From Amanita rubescens (lineage: Eukaryota; Basidiomycota; Agaricomycetes; Agaricales; Amanitaceae), in assembly GCA_015039365.1 (NCBI GenBank), contig WION01000054.1, forward strand, positions 62,001 to 126,000: 64,000 bases of DNA, given 5' to 3'. The position numbers were made by a program, and so were the translations under genes. Under the pieces are notes generated by a model. The model was not told the DNA's origin. It made no database searches and worked only from the letters and a program-made list of their open reading frames with translations. Below, one piece after another: positions 1 to 13,289 of the stretch (the stretch's first letter is position 1; each line of letters starts with the position of its first letter).

Positions 1-881
1 TTTTTCAACCGTTCCTGCTTGTATCTTAGGAGGTGGTGTGTGTGGCGGTGAATTATCCAGACGAGGTCGTTTAAGAGGACGCTCTGATGATGTTGGAGAA
101 CACGTACGCGAGAGGAGAATGTGTGAGAGGCAGGAGATATAAGGCAGAGAGAGTGTGCATGGCACCCAGCGTGATAAGATATTCATATTTAGGCGGCGTT
201 GGGATGGGCGACCGTCATTCGGTATATATTAGACGCGGAAGATGAAGGACGATGAGATGAGGAGATGAGGGGGAGAACGCGCGGGAGGAGGAGGAATTAG
301 AAGGTAAACGGACGGTAGGAATGAGCGGTGGAGATGGATGGATGAGGGGTGGCACAAGACATGTAGGATTCGAAACCAAGGATTGAAGATGGCGGAAACA
401 AAAGAGCAACGAATCAGCAAAACGAGACAGTTTTTTCGTAATCTTCAACCGTGGAGAACTAATCCCACTCACCAGTGGCCGGGGCCCCTACAATTATGTG
501 GATTTCGCCTTTGGGAGGCGGCATTGAAAAAAATTCGATGACGCTGTGGGTGGACTTTAATTTGTCCGCAAATTCCAAAAGACCATGTCCCAGGAACCCG
601 ATACGTGCAGCCAGAGTTTCTTCTGGATCCGCAGGCATAGAGTCCTTTGGCTGAGAGAAATGAAGTTAACATCGTAAGTCATCAATGGCGCTCACCTTCC
701 ACAATTCCAGAGTGTAAGTATCAACATCCTTTAAGGCACCACGTGTTGCCTTGCTTTGTATAACTTCCTTCAAGTCATTAACGTCCCGATTGTGCTCCAC
801 GGTGACTCCAAAGACTTTATATTCGCCTTCGATAAGACAATTAAGATCAAGAGGGCCGTCTTGGCCCCGGGTAATAGGCAT
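1..881 (-). CDS. Crinkler (CRN)-type N-terminal domain gene, 3' end outside window
   Basis: The likely start is the ATG at 881. Exon 1 (696-881) encodes 62 residues of a ubiquitin-like Crinkler header ending in LELWK, the LWK block of that family. A 45-nt intron (651-695, GTGAGC...CAG) leads to exon 2 (473-650), which ends in IHIIVGAPAT, the equivalent of the HVLVxxP boundary after which Crinkler effector domains begin. A further 389-nt intron (84-472) would join exon 2 in phase to 1-83, which encodes a basic, Pro-rich linker with KRPR. The effector domain would lie beyond the left edge. The header matches the fuller Crinkler gene at 48468. Crinkler proteins are eukaryotic effector or conflict proteins that deliver a C-terminal enzymatic domain, often to the nucleus. 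The header is a confident call; the last junction is inferred from phase, and 1-83 could instead belong to a separate gene. Confidence 0.68.
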
Positions 882-1534
882 TATGGAGAGGAGGAGGTTT
901 GCACTGCCACAAATCTGGTCTCAGAGAACGTACCAGACGACGGTGGGGTATACAGCGGTCGGCGTCAAGATGAACTGAAAAAACAGTTATGCGTTCTATG
1001 AGGTACGAAAATTATGGCCTCAACATCAGCCAGATAGTGACCTAGAGTCGGGACCAGTTTAGAATCTGACATCCGGCATACAATCAAAAACCCACGCCTC
1101 TTCGCTCTTTTTTTGTTTTATATGATCCTTCTTCAAGATCGGCCACCCTCATCCAAGTCGGCGAGGAAACGATCGCCCGCAGATACCTCCTCAGCGTTGG
1201 TTTCAATTATCGCCAACCTTGGACCATTCATCCATTGTCACTGCTCTGCCTATCATCGTCCTGAAGAGTCAGGATTATGTAGCAGGCCGTGGATAGAGTT
1301 GAAAACGACAGATACGGTTGCTACAAGAGTGGGGCTGCTATCATCGCGTCCTGTTTACTACGCGGCGGACTGACCCACTCCCACGGGCCGCAGATCCCTC
1401 ACTGTCTACGATTCCTGAAATCACAATCCATTGCCTAGAAATATGAGTCTGAAACCGCGAAATGGAGGGGTACTAAGTAAAACTGACCATCGCATTACCC
1501 AGACCACGCATCCAAATCTCTCGTTACTTCTCAG
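882..1534. other. 650 bp without a resolved gene
   Basis: This stretch is upstream of the Crinkler-like gene. An open + strand frame from about 1063 to 1277 reads like coding sequence (for example GEETIARRYLLSVGF), but it has no clear start and no splice to a neighbour. It may be an exon of the gene at 1535-1992. Nothing else was recognised. Confidence 0.3.
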
Positions 1535-1992
1535 GGCTTTACACGTGCGATTGTCTCTTTTCTCGTCGACCTCGACTTCGGCGTCATCTGCGTGGGCCTT
1601 AGCGTGGCATTGATATTCTGGGTCTATATGAGTCAGAAATCCCGACGCGTCGGCACGGAGCAGTGGACAAGAGATACTGCCCTCACCTCTATCGGATGTG
1701 AACCCACCTTCTATGCAGCAGGCGCGTCAACTTCCTCATACAATTTACGTGAGCGTGTCCTTCTGTCGATGTGTATTCGACTCGGGATGCTGATACAAAT
1801 ATTGTAGAATCCTAATGATCTTTCTACTTAGGTGACGTCCGGCCTCTTGCGGCGTCCAAGCTCCACTCCCTCACCATCGACCCTATACGAAAAATAACGA
1901 TATGGAACGAATATCACCTTGATTCCAAGCTATTGACATCGTCATATGTTGCCTTGTGTCGGCGCATTGAGCCGCTGATGCCCCAGGATTGA
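1535..1992 (+). CDS. Unknown small membrane protein, 5' end unresolved
   Basis: Two exons splice in phase. The first, 1535-1748, follows TTCTCAG. The second, 1832-1992, comes after an intron beginning GTGAGC and ending CTTAG, and closes at TGA. The product of about 125 residues opens with a hydrophobic stretch (VDLDFGVICVGLSVALIFWV) that would form one membrane helix, followed by a basic stop-transfer QKSRR and a soluble tail. I do not recognise the family. The first exon has no ATG near its left end, so at least one upstream exon is missing, perhaps in the open frame around 1063-1277. Consistent phase across the intron is the main support. Confidence 0.35.
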
Positions 1993-2469
1993 AGAATTTC
2001 ACAAAACTAGCGGCAGCCAGAGACATGTACCATTATAATCTAGGTTGCCTGCGGTGTGGACGCAAGATCACTTCGAAAGGGAGACTCTCTAGCCCAGGCC
2101 GCGGTTAGCAGCGTCTTTTCTCCGACGCCATTACCTATTAAAACCCAACCCTAATCACTGTTGCGCTCATGGACTTGTATTCTCTGAACAATGCACTATT
2201 AGAAATACGTCCTGCATTACACGTTGAGTATATCTAGAAATCGATCGATAACGCTAGGTTTTCTCGGCCGTTCAGGTATTAGTTTCAAAAACTGGCTAGT
2301 GTCGCCAATTTTTTCCTGCTTGACATGTCGTTGGAGGGTTTAGCATGCACTGTGATCCGTGAAGCGCTCATACACCACATTCTGCATACCGCTCGTTCGT
2401 CGATAGGCTCCTGCATGCATGCATTATGAAGCAAGCAAACACAACGATATTTCCTGTTTAAATGCTATT
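1993..2469. other. Intergenic, nothing recognised
   Basis: This 477-bp stretch lies downstream of two convergent genes. It is AT-rich in places, has no credible reading frame, and shows no repeat or RNA gene that I could see. Confidence 0.5.
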
Positions 2470-3960
2470 TTAAAACGGTATATCTGCCAGTTGCTTGAGG
2501 TCGTGCGGCTTCTCCAGGCCCGGATACACGGCATGTACCACTTCCCTCTGCGTCTTGCCATCGAAAGTGTATTGGATATCTAACGCAGATAACATCCCAC
2601 CCTTCCCTTTTACAAACCTGAATCGATTTGGACTCGGAAAAACGGTGCTGAAACGCTCCCAACTCGTAATTCCTTGATTCGATATCACTCAGACCAACAA
2701 GTGCGGAACGATAGAGATGGATCTTACCAGTATCGATCACAATGATCTTTCCGTTGCAGTTCTCAACGATTCCCTATGGATATCGCCTTAGCTAATAGGC
2801 GTCTGGATACGCACCTGAACACACCTTCTCGTTCCGTGTGTGGCCAACGACAATTCTTCTTGCCCCAATGACCTTCAGCATCCTTTCTACTTCGGGACAA
2901 TCTGGACTTCTAGCGGCTAATCCGCGGTACCACAAAGGTCCTTGTTTTTGGTCACAAAGCAATTCTTGATCAGGAGTTAGTTCTCGTGCTACGCAAAGGA
3001 TCAACAACATCACACAGCACTAAGACAACATGAGAACTCATACTAAAACGAAGATTCTTGACATTCGTCAAGAGAAACTCTTGCAAACGTTCAACCAAAC
3101 CTTTTGCTATTGAGTTGATGCGCCCCGGGAAAGGGAGTAGCTTTTCATACGTCGAAGGTGATAATCCGGCATGTACAAACGCAATTGCTGAGTGGGAGAA
3201 CTGGGGCTCCTTCCCTAGCTCGTAAGGAGGTTTGTTCTGGTACAGAGGAAGGAGCAGAGCTCCGAGATAATTGTTGGCCAAAGATTTGCCAATTGACCCA
3301 TATTTAGTAAGTGCTCGTCTTCGGACATTTTCATGATCTGTCGGCCCGAATGTTTTCAACTCTTCAGGATTCACGAAGCTACGCTTCGCAATTAGCACGA
3401 TGCATTGATACCATCGCAACCGAAAACTCACCCCCAGCGATCTGTGTAACCACATTTGTTTACAATATTTGCGAGATAAAAGCAAGCTTACGCATAAGAT
3501 TTTCCACTTCGTGATTCCCAAGAAGTGTATAAACTTTTCCACCATGCTTGTCTGCTTCGCCACGCAACTCGTCCAGGTACCCAAACAACTTTAACGTATC
3601 AGGGCCTCTATAAGAAAGGAGATAAAACATTTTCACAGATAGGTAGGGAACATGTTATACCCACCGATCCATCACATCACCCAACTGAACAAAGACGTCT
3701 ACCTTTCCTGACCACCTGCCATATTGGTCTACGACACCGAGATACTTCAATATGGTGAGGAATCGCTCATAGTCACCATGCACATCTCCGACCGCGACTA
3801 TTCGGAGTTTGTGCACGTCACCCCCAGCATCCCATCGCGCCTCCAGGTCACGCGCATCGAAAATTTCGACGGTTGTATCATTTCCATAATTGTAACCCTG
3901 GCATGCGATAGTGAAAAAGAGGAGCAGTATAAAAGTTGTCCAGTGGCGATGTGAGAGCAT
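2470..3960 (-). CDS. Shewanella-like (SLP-type) metallophosphatase, secretory
   Basis: Seven exons can be traced: 3665-3960, 3492-3607, a 10-nt microexon 3432-3441, 3044-3378, 2825-2988, 2728-2773 and 2470-2672. Together they are exactly 1170 nt (389 residues plus stop). The start is followed by a hydrophobic signal peptide (TTFILLLFFTIACQG). Calcineurin-fold motifs follow in order: GDVHGD, GDVMDRG, LLGNHE, FVHAGLS and VVGHT. These bind two metal ions and mark a PPP-like Ser/Thr or Tyr phosphatase of the Shewanella-like group. The paralogue at 61050-62615 has the same exon sizes for exons 2 and 3 and the same phases, so they are old duplicates. In this copy the motif after GNHE reads NLMHRW rather than MNAIGDW, so the substrate region may differ. 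Substrate unknown. Confidence 0.88.
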
Positions 3961-4174
3961 TTATGATTTCGGTACTAGCAATTTTAGCAAAGCTGGGGTT
4001 ATCTTAAATATGTATCCAGGCCGAAGATTCGGATTAGCTGAGACAGGAAACCTGTGCATCAATTTGGCCAACGACTGACTGATGTAACCTGATGTAAGTA
4101 AGATTCAACATACCATGAAACCCGTTTAGGCGCTAAGCGTGCGCCGTGCCACTCTCATGCAAACTTGGTTATTG

Positions 4175-4272
4175 ACTAAAGAGACGATAAAGCCTCAGAC
4201 TCGAAATCTCGGAGGCCAGCCGCCAGGGTCTTTTTTGTCTCAGCGGCAAGGGTACAAAATTAATATTTCTTG
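4175..4272. repeat. Direct repeat, copy 1 (flanks the HNH gene)
   Basis: About 95 bp, roughly three-quarters identical by eye to 5905-6006 in the same orientation. The shared core is AATCTCGGAG followed by a T-run, CTCAGC, and then ACAAA and TTTAATATTTC. It lies downstream of the HNH gene and 5' of the phosphatase at 3960. Confidence 0.6.
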
Positions 4273-4557
4273 GCCGAGTCACAGGTCCGTGACCCGTTGC
4301 AATGCGGGGTGCAGTTGAGGCTGATAAGATGTAGGACAGAAAAACGACGAGCGAAGCGGTAATGCACGGTAGGAAGAAACCGAGCTTGTACATGTATTCG
4401 GCACCACTCAGGTACAGAGAACTGCCCAACAAGAAACCTTGGCGAGCAAGGTACAAGTACAGCAGTGTCCAAAATATAGTCGACCATGGATCCGGAGTCA
4501 AGATATGCTTAACTCTCGGACTCTTTAGTTGATTGATACTGACTCCGAGGCAGACCG
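4273..4557. other. Intergenic, hydrophobic frame only
   Basis: A minus-strand frame here would encode a hydrophobic stretch, but it has no start context and crosses the direct repeat. I see no supported gene. Confidence 0.4.
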
Positions 4558-5844
4558 CTAAACTTGATCTAGTTCGCACTGAGCAGTCCAGATCGCATGC
4601 TCTAGAACCGCAGCAGAAGCTCCGTCGCCAGACAATACCCATGTCTCTTCCATCTCCCTTATCACAGAGTCCATATATTCGGCAGCTGCAGAGAGGTGCG
4701 CAACCTTTGCGCAGGCCGCGTGAAGCGCCAAGTACTCTCTAGAGGGAACGGGGAGGGCCTTTTGGTTGTCAGTGCTGAATGTTATGACTTGCTGGTACCT
4801 GGCGATGTCTCTGGGATATACTGCCTTCAAATTATACACATTTTCGACATCCTGATGGAGGAGATTAGTTATCCTGCCTCATGAATATATGCTACATCAT
4901 CCTTACTGTCGGCTCGAGCCACATCTCCAAGCTGTCGAATAAGCTGTGCGCGTAGTAACACATCGTCATGACATTTTCCAATCGATGTACCTTATGGCCT
5001 TTGAGCTCTTTCAGCATGATTTCGCGGCTGCCAAAGCGAGATAGAACGGCCTAGGCAGAAGCAGCGTAATCAGTCTAAAAAATTAGGCCAGATTGTCGAT
5101 ATGTGGAGATGAATCAAGATAAACCTTCCACTGATGCCTACCGTATTTGTCGATTCGGAAAGTATATGGGCACACTCGGTACCCACCACCTTTATCCCAG
5201 GGGTCTCGTCTAATTCCCTGGACCTGTTGACAGACTCGCGATCATACCGCCCTGAAATAACGCATCTGAATCTATCACGAACTAGCGCCTTTAGAACACG
5301 TTAATCGCAAGATATCATGACGTGAAAAGCTCAGAACTCGCCTTTCTCTTTGCTGTCTCATGACGTGTTGGCGCCTCTTCGAGCATGCTCTTGATCATGT
5401 CGGCCTGGGTATTGAATGATGAGCGAGAACGGTGATGTGATTGCAAAGGAGTCCGTATTTTTGCAGATCGAACTGAGGTTTCATCAAAACGGAGAGAAAA
5501 GAACAGAAGACCGTCAAGATAAACTCACAAAGCCTAAAAGCGTGATCATAATATAGCTTTCCGAGATCAAGCAACTTCTGCCGATTCTCACCGGTTGAGC
5601 CAACTTCTCTGGCGAGATTACTGAGCCCTCTGTCGCTTGGAACGTGGTGGAAAAAGTGCCCAACGATGCGGCAGTACATAAGATCAACATCGGGCCTTTT
5701 ACTCTTGCCGACTCTATTGGTAGCGTGATCGTTTTCCGCCAGGATTGTGGCCTCCAATCGTAGAAGCATATTATATGCGCTTACAACATCTGCCCTATGT
5801 TGTACACGCTCAGGGACCAAAGACGGGAGTGAGGTGCTGGGCAT
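4558..5844 (-). CDS. HNH-type nuclease domain protein of the Agaricomycete family
   Basis: Exons follow the order of a family common in mushroom genomes. The N-terminal helical region begins at the ATG at 5844. It is followed by a linker DMIKSMLEEAPTRHETAKRK, then ALVRDRFRCVISGRYD, then ECAHILSESTNT, then VHRLENVMTM...AHSLFD, and finally the C-terminal block ALPVPSREYLALHAACAKVA. The His of ECAHI, the Asn of LENVMTM and the His of AHSLFD are the expected HNH-like residues. The intron after TAKRK starts with GC (donor at 5340-5341) instead of GT. The family is predicted to be nuclear or cytoplasmic and its role is unknown; activity has not been inferred beyond the motif. The C-terminus ends CELDQV at 4558. 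I place the family from memory of its conserved tail. Confidence 0.68.
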
Positions 5845-5904
5845 GGGTGATATAGCCTTTTTTGAAGCGGGCTAGCGTTTGAATGTGACGTCATCGATTC
5901 ATCC

Positions 5905-6006
5905 TCGCGTCGGTTATTTTATTAGCCTCGGGCTCGGAATCTCGGAGACGAGAGCCAGAGTAGCTTTTTATCTCAGCAGTAAGCATACAAATTTAATATT
6001 TCACGT
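5905..6006. repeat. Direct repeat, copy 2 (upstream of the HNH gene)
   Basis: This is the partner of 4175-4272. It lies 60-160 bp 5' of the HNH start codon at 5844, so it probably includes promoter sequence. The HNH gene is therefore bracketed by direct repeats. Confidence 0.6.
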
Positions 6007-6083
6007 TAACTGTTTTTTCCTACATATCCAAGCTTACACGGGCAACTCAAACAAGAAATCGATATCCTTTGGAATACAATAGA

Positions 6084-7914
6084 TCAGAGATCCGAGAACT
6101 TGTCAGTCGCCTGTTAGAAGAAATTCTAATCATACTACGGTAACACTGCAGCGTGAATGAAACTTACTTCTATCAGAAGCTTAGCAATTCCAGGTTCACG
6201 GGCAGAGTGACCTGCATCCGGAACGATATATAGTTCAGACTTGGGTAACGCCTAAAATATCCTTCCAGCATACTATTGGATGCCAGAGATAAATACCTAC
6301 TTTGTGAAGCGCGTACGCCGTCGTCGCCTATGATAGCCAATTATTAAAGGGAGACAGTATAAAATTCAGGAAATGCTCACCGGACATACGACGTCATACC
6401 GGCCTTGAACGATGACCATGGGTATATGTCGTCTGCAAAGAAATTCTTAACAATATGACAACATTATTGAGACAAAGTATACATCTTATCGAGGGATTGT
6501 TGCTCCAAAAGTTGGCCTTCCCTCATGAAACCCTGTCAGCTCATCAGAACGACGATCTCTTGTCAGCGGATACGGTATAGAATGACCTCGTTGATAAAGT
6601 AATGGTTCTCTATTCTAGCAAAAGCGCTAGAGATCGAGGTGTAAGGGAACTCTTAGGAGGAACGAGAGTAGAAACGTACAGAGCAAACTTGTCATCCTCT
6701 GAGTGTGAAACAGACTCTTCGTTGATGTATAATCCCGATGTGGATAACCTACGATGAATTATGAATTGTTCAATTAAATGCTAAGAATGACATACTCCCA
6801 TTTGGACCAAGCTTTTGCAGCTTGTAATCGTATTTTCTCATCCGGAGAGTTGAGCCTGACGCTGTAGGCCTTGATCATGTCACGCCGTTCGTTTTGAGGT
6901 ATGATTGCTTCATATTCGGCCCTAGGAAGGATTGGTCCTATTATCGAGAGGGACAAAGAGTGATTATTGCTTTACCAGGCTTCTGGGAAAAGATGGGAAG
7001 TTCCATCTTGATAAAAAAATCGAAGTTCACTAGGGAGTGTGTTTTGTGAATCAAGATCAATAGTCGGGTGAACCGGGATACCTCTTGCGCAAAGTGAAAA
7101 TTCCACTAATAAACCACGTCAATACTCGTTTCAAATAAAAACACGGTTGACTTGCCGAAGCACCAAGGACTTTACCCGTTCCGGGTGCGACTGGGAAGAT
7201 TTCAATGGGCATTCCGCAAAATATGGAATGTAAACATTACTTGTGCATATGCCAATGAAAGTGTCGACCCCTTGTCGTAGACTAGTCAGGCACTCGAAAG
7301 GCTGGCATTCGGACAAGCGTTCTTACCCACGAGCCACCAAAGACGTGCCACTTCTCTATCTTGAGGTGCTTACGAAGCTTCTCCACATCTTTGACAAGAT
7401 CCCATGTCGTGTTTTCATCCGTACAAGCGCTTCTGTCAAATGATTGAAACAGAATGACGATCAAGCAACGTGCGTAGAACGTGGTCTAACGGTGTGGATT
7501 TTCCAGCTCCTCGTTGATCAAACATAACGATCTTATCGAGCTGGTTAGTATCGCGAAGTAGGTATTGGAAATAGAGTACCTTGTATTTATTAGGATCAAA
7601 GTATCCTCTATCAGCAGGATGTGTGCCGCTGCCTGGACCACCTATAAACGAGTATAAGGAGATACATTATGATCGAGGACGTAACACAACCATGGAGGTA
7701 TACAACTGCGAATCCGCGCCCAAACATCAGATCTATAGCTGAATCGTTGGACAGCACGGGGCATACCTGGATTACCATTCTTATTGCCAGATATTTCGTA
7801 GCTGGATCACGATTGTTAGCAGCAGTTGGTGGGTACTTCATTGGCTTACTATAGGGTATGTACGTCTGAGACCTTGAGGGTGCTAACCTCGAATGGCTCT
7901 GTGATAGGAGGCAT
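6084..7914 (-). CDS. Proline iminopeptidase (prolyl aminopeptidase)
   Basis: This is an alpha/beta-hydrolase that removes N-terminal proline from peptides, probably cytosolic. It starts at 7914 (MPPITEPFEV) and is broken by many short introns. In order it shows GGPGSGTHPADRGYFDP (oxyanion hole), VMFDQRGAGKSTP, ENTTWDLVKDVEKLRKHL, the nucleophile elbow GGSWGSTL (rebuilt across an intron), SHPERVKSLVLRGIF, a cap region with EAIIPQNERRDMI and AKAWSKWE, then VQGRYDVVCP with the catalytic Asp, and YIVPDAGHSAREPG with the catalytic His. The end is ATDKFSDL. All parts match family S33 prolyl aminopeptidases of about 310-320 residues. The intron after SLVLR uses a GC donor (7154-7155). Confidence 0.92.
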
Positions 7915-8096
7915 GGCGCTTTGGGTTTGAAATGAGCGAGATGATCTACGGTGTAACCGATTAGCCAAGAATCTTGTAAGCGAATGGTAGAATGTCGACG
8001 AATAAGGAAATGCCATAATAATCGCTTCTCAATGTTTAGGCAGGAACCACTAGTATAAATTGTAAGAATGTCCTATCCCAGACTCTTCCTGCCATC

Positions 8097-9260
8097 ATGT
8101 CCGACAAAGTCTATACACAGATTCCCCCGCCTCCGACCCCTGTTGTGGAAGACCCTCACGCTCAGCTGTCGACATCGGAGCAAGAAAAGTACCAAGAAGT
8201 TCTCGACTACTTTTCAAAAGACACGCACATTCTTCCAGATGTGCAAAACGACTCCCAGTTATCTGAAGAGGAAAAGTTTTGGCTCTCTCGCGAATGCCTT
8301 TTAAGGTACGTGTACGTCAGTCAATAGCAAACGCGTTCAAACGATACTTGGTAGATATCTGCGCGCGTCAAAGTGGAAGACTCAAACGGCCATTCAGCGG
8401 CTGGAGAGCACACTCAAATGGCGTAGGGATTTCGGTATCTACGACCTAATGACACCTCAGCACATCGAACCGGAGGCTGTGACAGGCAAGGAGGTCGTCT
8501 ATGGGTACGACACTGGGGGACGCCCTGCCTTCTACATGTTCCCCAGTCGGCAAAACACAGATGAGCCTACGCGTCAAATACAGTTTGCTGTATGGATGTT
8601 GGAACGCTGTATTGATCTTATGAGGCCTGATGTCGAGTATGACGCGTTTTTAACCCTTCCTACAACAACCTACTGACACGAGGCTCCAGGACTCTCACTC
8701 TTTTGATCAATTATGCCGACAAGGCCAAAAGTCCCTCTATATCTACTGCCCGCGCTGTGCTTAATATATTGCAAGACCACTATCCGGAACGTCTAGGAAA
8801 GGCACTCATTATCAAGATACCCTTTTATATCAACGCGTTTTTCAAAATTATCATGCCCTTTGTTGACCCCGTTACCCGCGAGAAAGTCAAATTCAATCCT
8901 GAAGTTACCAAAGATGGTTACTTCACCCCAGAGATGCTCATGAATGGCTCTTGGGACGGTGCTTGCGATTTCGAATATGAACACGAGAAGTATTGGCCTG
9001 CCCTTGTCTCGCTTTGCGAGGAAAGGAAGAAAGCCTGGCTTCAGAGGTGGAAAGCTCTGGGGGGCACTATTGGGATCAAAGAGTGGGACTACAAGCGAGA
9101 GGGTGCTGAACAGACCCCAGCTGCTGCTGAAGAACCACCTCGCTATTCGGGGATTGGTGTTGCGGTATCGTGCGACGAAAAGAATGCCGTAGAGGATGCA
9201 CCTCAAAACGGCCATGCTAACGGCTCAGCCCCAGAAGCTGCCGCGGTGAATCTTGCATGA
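8097..9260 (+). CDS. Sec14-like CRAL-TRIO phosphatidylinositol transfer protein
   Basis: Three exons: 8097-8305, 8355-8636 and 8690-9260. The N-terminal CRAL-TRIO helical part includes SRECLLRYLRASKWKTQTAI. The lipid-binding domain follows with YGYDTGGRPAFYM, a lateral strand TLTLLINYADKAK, YPERLGKALIIKIPFYINAF, and the gate helix region IMPFVDPVTREKVKF. About 150 residues of C-terminal tail follow, ending in an Ala/Asn-rich stretch. The YPERLG...IINAP-like block is the hallmark of the family, which moves phosphatidylinositol and other lipids between membranes. The length and motifs recall the yeast Pdr16/Pdr17 group. An ATG at 8068 opens a short out-of-frame upstream frame that overlaps the real start and could lower translation. 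Confidence 0.92.
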
Positions 9261-9568
9261 ATCAGTGCTTCGTGGGTCATTTTTCATTTTGGATTCATCT
9301 ATACTGGTCTACTGTGGATAGATATCATGCTTATTGATACCAGACTCATTCGTTAGGGTTTTTTTCGCTTTTTCACTAGATATATAGAGACGGTACCGTT
9401 TAATGGTAAATCGATCAGCAATAAAGATAGATGTCAGCAGTACTCGTAGCGCTGATTGTACATCTTGCGAATTATGACGTTGTCAAATTACAGTGATCGT
9501 TATTGTCTTCTATGCTGCATACAACCCTCATTGAACGACAATACGGTAATTCAATGTGATAGGTTGCT

Positions 9569-11783
9569 CTACTCGTCAGCTTCACCAGCCGTAATGACAT
9601 CATCTGCGAAAAGCCGTCAAACATTGTGACTAGTCATTGTTTAACAACAACGTACCGATTTTAAGCACGGCCCGAACAAGCTAAGGGTAATGAGCAAATT
9701 AGAAAACAGTTTTTTTCAAGTCCACAGAGGCATACCTGTGTAGCAAGCAAGTACTGCTGTCGTTTCGATACCAGTGGGTCGTACACAAACTGCTTCTTCA
9801 TGTCTGCATTACCATTTAGCGAACAAGACCGTCGTACATGTAGAGCGTCACGTACCAAGTTCTCTTTTACCCATGCAATCAATGCCTAGACAAGAATTCC
9901 TTTCTTTTATCTGTATGCTTTTCACTTCAGTCAGCGTGTCAATGGGCGACAAACCGCTGTTTTCTGCGAGTGCTAGTGGAATTGCGTCCAAAGCCGACGC
10001 GAAAGCACGCATGGCATATTGTTCAATGGATGGAACCTGATAGAATATAAATTAGAAATGTTCATAAGATAGAGAACAGAGTACGCGCACCTCATCTGCA
10101 GCTTTCGATACGGCAATGGAACAACTAATATCGGCGGCCCCTCCACCGTACACTACACGGTTATCGACGACAAGGTTCCGGACCGCACAAATAGCATCGT
10201 GCAAAGCACGTTTTGCCTCGTCCACGATCTAGTCCGCGTTCATCAGGGTTGGCTCAGGAGTAAGGATTAGGAACCATACCATTTTGTTGCTTCCTCGGAC
10301 GAAGATGGTAACGGCTCGCGTGTTGGCGCAGTCTTCAATGACAAGCATCTTGTCTCGGGTGGTGCCAAAAGATATTTCACGAACAATTCCAGCTTTACCC
10401 AGCTTTTCACTTGACAGGTCTTCAAATCGAGGGACAATACGTCCTTGAGTTGCAATGGCAATCAACTATGTTTGCATGTTTGTCTCGATTGATTTCGACT
10501 AGAATTCAGTATACGCACCTCAATCTCGGGACCGCCGACCCACCGGACAGCGGGTAGATCATTTTGCATCAAGAGATGGTTAGCTTCATCATCGAATCCC
10601 CACTGGCAGATCACAAGATTTGCTCCAGCATCCTTCACCCGTTTGATCATGTCCGTGAACTTTTCCTTTTCATAATCCCTCAACTTTTTGAACTCTTCAA
10701 CGCTCGAAATATCAAGCTTGTGTTTTGTCTTGGGCCGTGGAGGTTCAAACGGACATGTTAGGATTCGCTAGTCGCGCATTGTCAACTTTACTAGGCATTT
10801 GCGGGTGTGAAAAATCCTTGTCGACGAGGACACCTTTGATAAGTTGGGTATCGGCCAAAGACCCGCCGACTTTTCCTTCGACCTTGATCAGATCAAAAGA
10901 AACATCGCGCCGTTCGAGGTCAGCAACAGTGAGAACAGCGTCCACGGCAATTCGCGCGAATTGTTCTACTTCTTTTGAAACGCTAAAAGCAAAGTAATTT
11001 GTGAGACAGTGCAACGCCAAATACAGACTGGGTGATACATTTTGCTGCCGAGACTGGTTATGGCAGTTTTGATCAGATTTTCGGTATTGTCTTTTGAGTA
11101 ATCGACGCGATCTGAAATGCGGTCGAGTTGTGCTAGAGCCACTGCGCATGCACGATCAAAGCCGTCTGCAATACGGATTGGATGAATGCCCTTGTCCAGC
11201 AGTTCTTCACTTTGTTCCAACAAGGCGCCTGCGAGCACTGTACAACTGTTAGTCCTATTGTTCACGTATCACCCTGGTTGTAACACACCAACAACACCTG
11301 TCGTGCCATCACCAATCTCATCATCCTGGCTCTTCGACAACTGGACGAGCAGCTTTGCAATCTGGTGCTCAACTTCCATTTGACCAAGAATCGTCGCACC
11401 ATCATTCGTCACAGTAATTTCTCCATCAGGTGAAATTAAGATTTTGTCAAGACCTACATCGCATTATTAGCGTGATCATCGACTAGCCCATAATTTCTGT
11501 ACCTCGTGGGCCAAGGGACGTGCGTACGATATTTGACACGGTTCGAGCAGCGAGTATGTGAGACTGGACGAGTGTCAAAAAGCGCGATCACGAGCAGAGT
11601 GTTCAAGTAAACGGCAGACCTTGATCGCTTCTACACCGTGTGCTCTTGTTTTCTTTGCTTGTTCCCGGAGGATGATAAACGGTCGGCCGTACTAGAACAT
11701 CCATCAGCGATATTTTACACACTCTAGAGAGTATTGCGCACCTCATCCGTGGTATAAACTGCCTGCGACTGTATCTGAGCCAT
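9569..11783 (-). CDS. CCT5: T-complex protein 1 subunit epsilon (CCT5)
   Basis: One of eight subunits of the cytosolic chaperonin that folds actin and tubulin. It starts at 11783 ([20 protein letters not shown]) and ends ITAGEADE at 9569, with about ten short introns. Family motifs in order: [26 protein letters not shown], the ATP-binding [120 protein letters not shown] and [12 protein letters not shown]. The segment ERRDV...KVEGKVGG and the [14 protein letters not shown] signature identify epsilon rather than another subunit. A short stretch around 9880-9900 differs a little from consensus but stays in frame. Confidence 0.96.
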
Positions 11784-11920
11784 AATGCGATTTGCGATAC
11801 GCGACTGGTCGTGACGTGACGTGACTTTGTGACGCGATGATGCAGCGGCGGACAGCCCCACGCGGGTTTTAAATCTTTGACAGTCTCTTTTCGTAAAAAC
11901 TCGTTCTTATTCCCTTACAA

Positions 11921-13289
<1,369 letters not shown>

